A DNA stretch of 64,000 nucleotides from Sphingomonas_R sp036387535. GTDB taxonomy: Bacteria > Pseudomonadota > Alphaproteobacteria > Sphingomonadales > Sphingomonadaceae. Below are positions 10,492 to 17,880 of the stretch, piece after piece. The stretch is taken from contig NZ_DASVTO010000154.1 in NCBI RefSeq assembly GCF_036387535.1, forward strand, positions 13,804 through 77,803. Reading direction: 5' to 3'. The position numbers and the translations under genes were made by a program. How positions within the stretch are numbered: position 1 is the first letter of the stretch; every line of letters starts with the position of its first letter. The notes under the pieces are model-generated. The model did no database searches. It was not told the origin of the DNA and saw only the letters and a program-made list of their open reading frames with translations.

Positions 10492-10779
10492 TCAGCCAAC
10501 GATCCCGAGAATGTCGCTTTCCTTCATGATCAGCAGGTCCTGGCCGTCGACCTTGACCTCGGTGCCCGACCATTTGCCGAACAGGATCCGGTCACCGGCC
10601 TTGACGTCCAGCGGCGTGATCTTGCCCTCATCGGACCGCAGCCCGGTGCCGGCGGCGACGACTTCGCCTTCCTGCGGCTTTTCCTTGGCGCTGTCCGGGA
10701 TGATGATCCCGCCGGCGGTCTTTTCCTCGGCTTCAATGCGCTTGACGAGCACGCGGTCGTGCAACGGACGGAAAGTCAT
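10492..10779 (-). CDS. groES: 10 kDa co-chaperonin GroES
   Basis: 95 residues from the ATG at 10779, the usual GroES length. It begins MTFRPLHDRVLVKRIEAEEK, contains the mobile-loop region TAGGIIIPDSAKEKPQEGEV and ends ILGIVG. It caps the GroEL ring. First gene of the groESL operon; the longer in-frame upstream extension would overlap the promoter and CIRCE and is rejected. Confidence 0.99.
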   Translation of the reverse strand: MTFRPLHDRVLVKRIEAEEKTAGGIIIPDSAKEKPQEGEVVAAGTGLRSDEGKITPLDVKAGDRILFGKWSGTEVKVDGQDLLIMKESDILGIVG

Positions 10780-10842
10780 GGCTCTGCCTCCTGTTCGAGT
10801 GCCGCGGCGACCGGATCGTAAGTCCGGCCTGCCCCCGCACCA

Positions 10843-10872
10843 CATAGGGTGAATTATGTTGGCACTCACCAA
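10843..10872 (-). promoter_or_regulatory. Candidate groESL heat-shock promoter
   Basis: On the minus strand, TTGGTG (10872-10867) and CCTATG (10848-10843) are spaced by 18 bases. The downstream element CCTATGTGG resembles the -10 of alphaproteobacterial RpoH promoters; the upstream element is a weaker match to the CTTG core. It overlaps the CIRCE element, so HrcA would occlude the polymerase. Confidence 0.4.
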
Positions 10873-10885
10873 TGTCGAGTGCCAG
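10859..10885. promoter_or_regulatory. CIRCE element (HrcA operator)
   Basis: Inverted repeat TTGGCACTC-N9-GAGTGCCAG, 75 bp or so upstream of groES. It matches the CIRCE consensus TTAGCACTC-N9-GAGTGCTAA, with the exact 9-bp spacer and only outer-arm changes. HrcA bound here represses groESL until heat shock. Confidence 0.93.
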
Positions 10886-11089
10886 CAACAGCCATATGGT
10901 CCGATCCGCCGCCCGGTCAAGCACGTACCCGCGATCTTTTTCGATCGCGTGACAGAGCGGTGGCGCAGTGGGTCAGACAGGGGCGGACCTCGATTGCTTC
11001 CGGTCGACGACCACATTTCGACAAACGGACTAGCCACGCCGGGCCGGACCCGATAGCCGCGAAGGGAAGGCCCTCTCGAAAGTCCGACC

Positions 11090-12973
11090 ATGCGCATTCT
11101 CCGCGGCTTCTGGAAACTGCTCGTCGCGATCAAGGACGGGCTCGTCCTGCTGCTGATGCTGCTGTTCTTCGGTGCGCTGTTCGCCGGGCTTTCGACCGGG
11201 TCCAACCCGCGCGTGCCCAGCAACGGGGTCATGACCGTTACGCTCGACGGTCCGCTGGTGGAACAGCCTTCGGACGTGGATGCCTTTGCCGCGGTCGCCG
11301 GCACCGGCCAGATTCGCCGCGAATACCGCCTGCGGGACGTCACCCGTGCGATCGCGGGGGCGGCCGGCGATGCCAACGTCAAGGGGCTGGTCCTCGATCT
11401 CGATCGCTTTGCCGGCGGTGGCCAGGCCGCGCTCGCCACCATCGGCGAGGCGATGGACCGCGTCCGCCGCGCCGGCAAGCCGGTGCTGGTCTATGCCAAC
11501 GGCTATTCCGACGACAGCTACCAGCTGGCGGCGCACGCCTCCGAAATCTGGCTGGACCCGATGGGCGCGGTCATGCTGACCGGGCCAGGCGGGTCGCGGC
11601 TCTATTACAAGGGCCTGCTCGACAAGATCGGCGTGACGCCGAAGGTCTACCGCGTCGGCGAATTCAAATCGGCGGTCGAACCCTATATCCGCACCGATCA
11701 GTCACCGGCCGCGCGCGCCGCGAACCAGGCACTGGCCGACGCGCTGTGGGGCAGCTGGACGCAGGAGGTCGGTCAGGCCCGGCCGAAAGCGCAGCTGGCC
11801 ACGTACATCGCCCGTCCGGAACAGGCGGCGGAGGCCGCGGGCGGCGACATGGCCAAGGCCGCGCTGGATGCCGGCATGGTCGACCGGATCGGGGATCGCG
11901 TCGCCTTCGGCCGCCGCGTGGCGCAGGCCGCCGGCGTCGGTATCGGCGACGACAAGCTGCCCGGTTCCTATCAGGAAATTCCGTTCACGGGCTGGATCGC
12001 CGGCCATCCCGAAAAATCGACCGGAACCGCAATCGGCGTGGTCACCATCGCAGGTGAGATTGTCGACGGCAAGGCCGGCCCCGGCACCGCCGCCGGGACG
12101 ACCATCTCCGAACTGATCCTGAAGGAACTCGCCAAGGGCAGGATCAAGGCGCTGGTCGTCCGCGTCGATAGCCCCGGCGGCTCCGTCTCCGCATCGGAGC
12201 AGATCCGTCAGGCGATCGTCGAGGCGCGGCGGCAGAAGCTGCCGATCGTCGTGTCGATGGGGAATGTCGCCGCGTCGGGCGGCTATTGGGTGTCGACGCC
12301 CGCCACCCGGATCTTTGCCGAACCCTCCACCATCACGGGATCGATCGGTGTGTTCGGTATCATCCCGACCTTCCAGGATGCGCTGGCCAAGGTCGGCCTG
12401 TCGGCGGACGGCGTCGCCACCACCCCGTTGTCGGGCCAGCCCGACGTGCTGCGCGGGACCAGCCCGCAGTTCGACCGGCTGGTGCAGTTGGGGATCGAAA
12501 ATATCTATCGTCGCTTCACCGGCCTGGTCGCGGTGTCGCGCAAGCTGCCGCAGGCGCGCGTCGATCAGATCGGACAGGGCCGGGTGTGGGCCGGCGGCGT
12601 CGCACGCCAGATCGGGCTGGTGGACCAGTTTGGCGGGCTGGACGACGCGGTTGCCTATGCCGCCCGTTCCGCCGGGCTCGATCCCGCCAAGACCTATCCG
12701 CTGTTCATCGAACGCGAACCGAGCCCGTTCAAGAAGCTGTTGGCCGACACCTTCCGCAAGGAAAATGAGGGCGATCAGGCCAGCATCGATCCGTGGACCC
12801 GGCTGGCGACCAGCCCCGAACGCCTGCTGGGTCAGGCGATCGGCGATGCCCGCCGCATCGCCGCCGGACCCGCCATCCAGGTCCGCTGCCTGGAATGCCC
12901 CGCCGACCCCGCCACCCTGCCGCCGCAGGACGCCACGCTGGCCAAGCTGATCCTGGCGAAGCTTGGCCTGTAA
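11090..12973 (+). CDS. sppA: Signal peptide peptidase SppA, 67 kDa type
   Basis: 627 residues. An N-terminal membrane anchor (about residues 15-35, rich in Leu and Phe) is followed by two tandem S49 peptidase domains. The catalytic dyad is split as in E. coli SppA: Lys193 in VGEFKSAVEPY of the first domain and Ser396 in the ASGGYW motif of the second. The enzyme digests cleaved signal peptides in the inner membrane. The gene begins 204 bp from the CIRCE element and is divergent from groESL. Start chosen at the ATG in MRILRGFWKLLVAIKDG. Confidence 0.95.
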   Translation: MRILRGFWKLLVAIKDGLVLLLMLLFFGALFAGLSTGSNPRVPSNGVMTVTLDGPLVEQPSDVDAFAAVAGTGQIRREYRLRDVTRAIAGAAGDANVKGLVLDLDRFAGGGQAALATIGEAMDRVRRAGKPVLVYANGYSDDSYQLAAHASEIWLDPMGAVMLTGPGGSRLYYKGLLDKIGVTPKVYRVGEFKSAVEPYIRTDQSPAARAANQALADALWGSWTQEVGQARPKAQLATYIARPEQAAEAAGGDMAKAALDAGMVDRIGDRVAFGRRVAQAAGVGIGDDKLPGSYQEIPFTGWIAGHPEKSTGTAIGVVTIAGEIVDGKAGPGTAAGTTISELILKELAKGRIKALVVRVDSPGGSVSASEQIRQAIVEARRQKLPIVVSMGNVAASGGYWVSTPATRIFAEPSTITGSIGVFGIIPTFQDALAKVGLSADGVATTPLSGQPDVLRGTSPQFDRLVQLGIENIYRRFTGLVAVSRKLPQARVDQIGQGRVWAGGVARQIGLVDQFGGLDDAVAYAARSAGLDPAKTYPLFIEREPSPFKKLLADTFRKENEGDQASIDPWTRLATSPERLLGQAIGDARRIAAGPAIQVRCLECPADPATLPPQDATLAKLILAKLGL

Positions 12974-13168
12974 ACCCGTCCGTCACACTGGCCGTGCCGC
13001 CAGCGATGTAACGGCGCCCGCGCACGAAAAACACCGCTCTGTCGCGGCGGCGGCCGGATCAGCGTTGCCGGCATTTCAGCACAGCGTCAGATGCGGGATC
13101 TCGTGAAGGCCGGCGCCATGTCCCGCGACACACGACGGATATGGACGGCATGAGCACCCGCCGAAATG

Positions 13169-13366
13169 CTACCGTACCCAGACGGCACCACCCAACATGG
13201 CCCTTTCGTCGGGCATCGCCAGCAAATAGATCGCGATCGCTGCCCAGAAAACAACATTGAGCAACAACAATCGATAGAATCCGGCCTTGCGCATCGTCCG
13301 GCTCCTCACTGCCTTGGGCGTTGGGGTAACGGGCGTGCTGTGATGTGTTGCCATGGCCTTGCTCAT
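13169..13366 (-). CDS. Small single-pass membrane protein
   Basis: 65 residues (or 61 from the in-frame ATG at 13354, which follows an AAGG motif). A soluble Thr/Pro-rich N-terminus precedes one hydrophobic segment, about residues 30-50 (FYRLLLLNVVFWAAIAIYLL), and a short tail. Composition and a clear membrane span suggest a real small protein, but no family is recognised and the ribosome-binding site is weak. Confidence 0.45.
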   Translation of the reverse strand: MSKAMATHHSTPVTPTPKAVRSRTMRKAGFYRLLLLNVVFWAAIAIYLLAMPDERAMLGGAVWVR

Positions 13367-13615
13367 AATCTGCCGAACGCAAATTGATACCGCAAGTTCC
13401 TGATTTCAATCGCATACATGGATCAACACCCCTGGCTGTCGGCGGGCCGCAGTCACGTCCGGAGCAGCGCGTACGCCTTCCGTGATCCGGCCGGCACATC
13501 AAGCCGTCGCCCCTCGCGACCGTCGGCAGGATCGGAACACCACGCCGTCATTCGCGGTGTTCAGCAACCAGATCCTTACGGCCCCCGGTCCGCTTCCCCC
13601 AATCGCGGCGGCGCG

Positions 13616-14233
13616 TTATCTCCGGTATCCCGGCAGCGCCAGCCCCCGTGCGATCGCCGCCGCGCGCAGGACGAAACCCGCCCCCGCCGCCAGCACGGCC
13701 GCCACCCAGAACGGCACGCCCGACAGGGTGAGCAGGACAAACAGCACCGATGCCAGCGCCGCCGCGGTCACGTAGATTTCCGGCCGCAGGATGATCGACG
13801 GCTCACCCGCCAATATGTCGCGGATCACCCCGCCCATGCACGCGGTCACGATCCCCATCACGGCGGCGGGCAACGGCGGCACCCCGTGGTTCAGCGCCTT
13901 TGCCGCGCCATAGACGGCATAGGCCGCCAGACCGACTGCATCGAACCAGTCGAGGGCCTTCGGACTCCAGATCCGCTGCGGCGTGAACCACACCAGCACC
14001 GCCACGCCGAGGCACACGCCGATCGCGCGCGCATCCTGCATCCAGAACACCGGCGCGCCGATCAACAGGTCGCGCACCGTTCCCCCGCCCGTCCCCGTGA
14101 CCGCCGCGAAGAAGGCAAAGGTCACCAGCGTCTGCCGCCGCGCCGCCGCCGCCAGCGCACCCGACGCCGCGAACACCGCCAGCCCCGCCAGATCGAGCGC
14201 GGTGAAGGCGGAGGTCGGAAGGATCGGCGTCAT
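13616..14233 (-). CDS. TRIC-type / UPF0126 trimeric intracellular cation channel family protein
   Basis: 205 residues with about seven hydrophobic helices in two homologous halves. Each half carries the family's glycine-rich signature: TGTGGGTVRDLLIG in the first and CMGGVIRDILAGEPSII in the second. UPF0126 (YadS-like) proteins are bacterial relatives of TRIC channels and probably conduct monovalent cations across the inner membrane. Start placed at the ATG at 14233 (MTPILPTSAFTALDLAGLAV), where the first helix begins. Confidence 0.87.
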   Translation of the reverse strand: MTPILPTSAFTALDLAGLAVFAASGALAAAARRQTLVTFAFFAAVTGTGGGTVRDLLIGAPVFWMQDARAIGVCLGVAVLVWFTPQRIWSPKALDWFDAVGLAAYAVYGAAKALNHGVPPLPAAVMGIVTACMGGVIRDILAGEPSIILRPEIYVTAAALASVLFVLLTLSGVPFWVAAVLAAGAGFVLRAAAIARGLALPGYRR

Positions 14234-14382
14234 GCCCGCCCGATACCGTGCATCCCTGGCGACGCCTACCACCAAAGGGATACATCGCAACCGCAGCCGG
14301 CAATGCGCTGGCGGCGCGATTCGGCGCAGCGACTTCGACCCGCGCGCCGCGGTTCAACCGGCGCATCCGGTCAGCGGCGGCG

Positions 14383-15063
14383 TCAGAATGCGAACGAGGC
14401 CAGGATCACGACGCCGGTCTGCGGCTCCTCCTTGTACCGGATCTCGGTTTCGCCGGTCGGCAGCGGGCCGTTGGCCTTGAGTCCGTCGCCCAGGATCCGG
14501 GTGTTCGGATCCACGATCATGCCGATGCCGATGTTGAAGCTTTCGCTGCCGGTTCCTTTGCGGAAGCCGATCATCGCACCCAGCGCGACCGCCTCGATGA
14601 TCTCGTCCGTGCCGGGCTGCAACGCCATGAACGGACCAAACCCGACATCCCCGACCGGCAGACCCAGGACGGGTTGCTGGTTCTTGAAGAAATAATGCGA
14701 CTCCAGCATCAGCCGCGCCCGGCTGTTATCGGAATCCTTGACGCGGACGATCCCGTTGACCAGTTCGGCCTCCGACACCCGGTCGTTGCTGCCGATATCG
14801 ATGGTCAGCGAGATGCCGACACCGAATTCCAGCCCGCCGAACTTCTGACGTCCATTATCCTCGGCCGCGGCCGCAATATCCTTGGCCAGCACCTTTTCAT
14901 CAATGGGTGCGGGTGCGGGTGCGGGTGCGGGTGCGGGTGCTGCTGCGGCCGGCGGTTGGGGCGCGGTCTGTGCGGCCACGCCGGTGGCTCCCAGTCCGGT
15001 GCTCGCCAGTCCGATGCCGGCCGCACAGCCCAGTGTCAGCCACCGTCCAACCGCCTGTCCCAT
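14383..15063 (-). CDS. Hypothetical exported protein with Ala-Pro repeat linker
   Basis: 226 residues. A signal peptide (about residues 1-31, ending VAAQT) is followed by an (Ala-Pro)n linker and a ~170-residue domain with alternating hydrophobic strands (FGGLEFGVGISLTIDIG, ARLMLESHYFF, GVVILASFAF). The C-terminal Phe and strand pattern suggest a small outer-membrane beta-barrel. The domain is not a family I can name. The linker is encoded by a six-copy hexanucleotide repeat. Confidence 0.72.
   Translation of the reverse strand: MGQAVGRWLTLGCAAGIGLASTGLGATGVAAQTAPQPPAAAAPAPAPAPAPAPIDEKVLAKDIAAAAEDNGRQKFGGLEFGVGISLTIDIGSNDRVSEAELVNGIVRVKDSDNSRARLMLESHYFFKNQQPVLGLPVGDVGFGPFMALQPGTDEIIEAVALGAMIGFRKGTGSESFNIGIGMIVDPNTRILGDGLKANGPLPTGETEIRYKEEPQTGVVILASFAF
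14905..14940. repeat. Perfect hexanucleotide tandem repeat, 6 copies of GGGTGC
   Basis: Six exact copies in tandem inside the exported-protein gene, encoding Ala-Pro on the minus strand. Because the unit is 6 bp, copy-number change by slippage would alter linker length without shifting the frame. Confidence 0.95.
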
Positions 15064-15184
15064 GTCTTCCCCCGCCTGCTTCCGGAGGACAGCGTGCCGG
15101 CGAGTGCAGATCGTGGGAAGGAAGACCTGATCCGTTTCGGGCAGGACAGTCGGCTATCCCGTCCGAACCGGACCGACCGGGTGC

Positions 15185-16582
15185 TTACATGTGGATCGGC
15201 TTGCCCGTCACCGCCATCGCCGCTTCCTTCAGCGCCTCCGAATGCGTCGGGTGCGCGTGGCAGGTGTACGCGATGTCCTCGCTGGTCGCGCCGAACTCCA
15301 TCGCCTGCGCCGCCTGCCCGATCAGCACGCCGGCCAGCGAGGACACGATGTGCACGCCCAGCACGCGGTCGGTCTTGGCGTCCGCGATCACCTTAACGAA
15401 GCCGTCAGTGTCGCGGTTCGTCTTGGCACGGCTGTTGGCCAGGAACGGGAACTTGCCGATCCTGATCTCGGTCCCGCCCTCGCGCAGCGCTTCCTCGGTC
15501 TGGCCGACGCTCGCATATTCGGGATGGGTGTAGACCACGCTCGGGATCACCGCATGGTTCACGATCCCGGTCTGGCCCGCGATGTTCTCGGCGACCGCGA
15601 TCCCCTCATCTTCCGCCTTGTGCGCCAGCATCGGCCCCGGCGTCACATCGCCAATCGCCCAGATACCCGGCACCGACGTGCGGAAATCATGGTCGACTTC
15701 GATCTGGCCGCGGCCATTCTGCTGCAACCCGGCCTGATCGAGCGCCAGGCCCTCGACATTCGGCTTGCGCCCGATCGCAAGCAACACGACGTCCGCCTCG
15801 ATCGTTTCGCTGGCCCCGCCCGTGGCCGGTTCGACGATGATCGTGGCCCCGGCCTCGCCCACGGCAACCTCCGTCACCTTGGTCGACGTGCGCAGGGTAA
15901 AGCCCTGCTTCTTGAACAGCTTGTTCGCTTCCTTGCGGACGTCGCCGTCCATGCCGGGCAGGATCTGGTCGAGATATTCGACCACCGTCACCTCGGCACC
16001 CAGCCGCTTCCACACGGAACCCAGTTCCAGGCCGATCACGCCGCCGCCGATCACCACCAGATGTTTCGGCACCTTCGCCAGCGCCAGCGCGCCGGTCGAG
16101 TCGACCACAACCGTCTGATCGACCGTGACGCCCGGCAACGGCGTCACCGACGATCCGGTCGCGATCACGATGTTCTTCGCACGGACCGTGCGCCCGCCGA
16201 CCGCAACGCTGTCGGCCCCCGTAAATGCCGCGCGGCCCTTCAGCCATTCGACCTTGTTCTTGCGGAACAGCCCCTCGATCCCGCCGGTCAGCTCCTTGAC
16301 CGCCTTCGCCTTCTCGGCGTGCATCTGATCCAGGTTCAGCGAGGCGCCCGCAATGTCGATGCCGAACTTCGCCAGCGCGCCCGAGGACGCCTCCTGGAAC
16401 AGTTCCGACGCGTGCAGCATCGCCTTCGACGGGATGCAGCCGACATTCAGGCAGGTGCCGCCCAGCGTCTCCCGGCTCTCTGCGCACGCGGTCTTCAGCC
16501 CCAGCTGCGCCGCACGGATCGCGGCGACGTAGCCGCCCGGACCGGCACCGATGACGAGGACGTCGAAATCATAATCAGCCAT
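15185..16582 (-). CDS. lpdA: Dihydrolipoyl dehydrogenase (E3)
   Basis: 465 residues. The FAD dinucleotide fold starts at residue ~8 (VLVIGAGPGGYVAA). The redox-active disulfide is C44/C49 in GGTCLNVGCIPSKAML, and the catalytic His-Glu lie in HAHPTHSEAL near the C-terminus. It reoxidises the lipoyl arm of the E2 subunit and passes electrons to NAD+. Last gene of sucD-sucA-sucB-lpd, 52 bp after sucB, so this copy chiefly serves the 2-oxoglutarate dehydrogenase complex. Start: ATG at 16582 (MADYDFDVLV). Confidence 0.98.
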   Translation of the reverse strand: MADYDFDVLVIGAGPGGYVAAIRAAQLGLKTACAESRETLGGTCLNVGCIPSKAMLHASELFQEASSGALAKFGIDIAGASLNLDQMHAEKAKAVKELTGGIEGLFRKNKVEWLKGRAAFTGADSVAVGGRTVRAKNIVIATGSSVTPLPGVTVDQTVVVDSTGALALAKVPKHLVVIGGGVIGLELGSVWKRLGAEVTVVEYLDQILPGMDGDVRKEANKLFKKQGFTLRTSTKVTEVAVGEAGATIIVEPATGGASETIEADVVLLAIGRKPNVEGLALDQAGLQQNGRGQIEVDHDFRTSVPGIWAIGDVTPGPMLAHKAEDEGIAVAENIAGQTGIVNHAVIPSVVYTHPEYASVGQTEEALREGGTEIRIGKFPFLANSRAKTNRDTDGFVKVIADAKTDRVLGVHIVSSLAGVLIGQAAQAMEFGATSEDIAYTCHAHPTHSEALKEAAMAVTGKPIHM

Positions 16583-16634
16583 GATGCTTCTCACTGGTAA
16601 TTGCGCGGCGGCCGGTCGGCGACTTGGCGATCGC

Positions 16635-17879
16635 CTACAGGTCGATCAGCAGCCGGGTGGGATCCTCGATCGCATTCTTGATCGCGACCAGGAAGGTGAC
16701 GGCTTCGCGCCCATCGATCAGCCGGTGATCGTAGCTAAGCGCCAGATACATCATCGGCCGTGCCACGATCTGCCCGTTCAGGACCACCGGGCGCTCCTCG
16801 ATCCGGTGCAGGCCCAACACCGCCGACTGCGGGGGGTTGATGATCGGGGTGGACATCAGCGATCCGAACACGCCGCCGTTTGAGATGGTGAAGGTGCCGC
16901 CCTTCATCTCGTCCATCTTGAGCGACCCGTCCTTGGCGCGCTTGCCGAAATCCCCGATCGTCTTCTCGATACCCGCGACCGACAGTTGCTGCGCATCGCG
17001 GATTACCGGAACGACCAACCCGTTCGGAGCGGACACCGCGACCGACACGTCGACATAGTCGCGGTACACGATCTCGTCACCCTCGATCGAGGCGTTGACC
17101 GACGGCACGTCGCGCAGCGCCTGCACCGCCGCCTTCACGAAGAAGCCCATGAAGCCCAGCCGGACATCATGCTTCTTCTCGAACAGATCCTTGTACTTCG
17201 CGCGCGCGGCCATGACATTCGTCATGTCGACGTCGTTGAACGTCGTCAGCATCGCGGCGGTGTTCTGCGCTTCCTTCAGGCGCCGTGCCACGGTCTGGCG
17301 CAGGCGGGTCATGCGGACCCGTTCTTCCTTGCGGCCGCCCGCATGCGACACCGCGGGCGCGGCCGGCGCGGACACTGCCGGCGCGGATACCGTCGGGGCC
17401 GGCTTGGCGGCGGCGGCCTGAACATCCTGCTTGGTCACGCGACCGTCGCGGCCGGACCCGGCCACCGTCGACGGGTCGATACCGGTTTCCTGCACCGCGC
17501 GGCGGGCGGACGGCGACAGCGCATCATTCTGTGCCGCAGGGGCGGCGGCAGGTGCGGCCGCCGGCTCGGGCGGGGCGGCCCGCTCCGCTTGTGCCACCGC
17601 CGTCTTGTTTTCCGGCGCCGGCGTGGCCGACGTCGATGCCGAACCGGACTCGATCAGCGCGATCACCGCCCCGACCAGCACCGTATCGCCCTCGGCCACC
17701 GCCTGCTCACCCATGACGCCCTCAACCGGTGACGGCACGTCGACCGCGACCTTGTCGGTTTCCAGGCTGGCGATCGGTTCGTCGGCCTTCACCGCCTCGC
17801 CCGGCTTCTTCAGCCACTGGCCCAGTGTCGCCTCGGTGATCGATTCACCCAGCGTGGGCACGGTTACTTCGGTCGCCAT
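16635..17879 (-). CDS. sucB: Dihydrolipoamide succinyltransferase (E2 of 2-oxoglutarate dehydrogenase)
   Basis: 414 residues. The lipoyl domain occupies residues ~2-78, with the acceptor lysine K43 in SLETDKVAVDV. An Ala/Pro-rich linker leads to a peripheral-subunit binding domain (LSPSARRAVQETGIDPSTVAG), then a second linker and the catalytic acyltransferase domain with its active site in YDHRLIDGREAV. It moves the succinyl group from E1 to CoA. Starts one base after the sucA stop, so translation is coupled. Confidence 0.98.
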   Translation of the reverse strand: MATEVTVPTLGESITEATLGQWLKKPGEAVKADEPIASLETDKVAVDVPSPVEGVMGEQAVAEGDTVLVGAVIALIESGSASTSATPAPENKTAVAQAERAAPPEPAAAPAAAPAAQNDALSPSARRAVQETGIDPSTVAGSGRDGRVTKQDVQAAAAKPAPTVSAPAVSAPAAPAVSHAGGRKEERVRMTRLRQTVARRLKEAQNTAAMLTTFNDVDMTNVMAARAKYKDLFEKKHDVRLGFMGFFVKAAVQALRDVPSVNASIEGDEIVYRDYVDVSVAVSAPNGLVVPVIRDAQQLSVAGIEKTIGDFGKRAKDGSLKMDEMKGGTFTISNGGVFGSLMSTPIINPPQSAVLGLHRIEERPVVLNGQIVARPMMYLALSYDHRLIDGREAVTFLVAIKNAIEDPTRLLIDL

Positions 17880-17880
17880 C

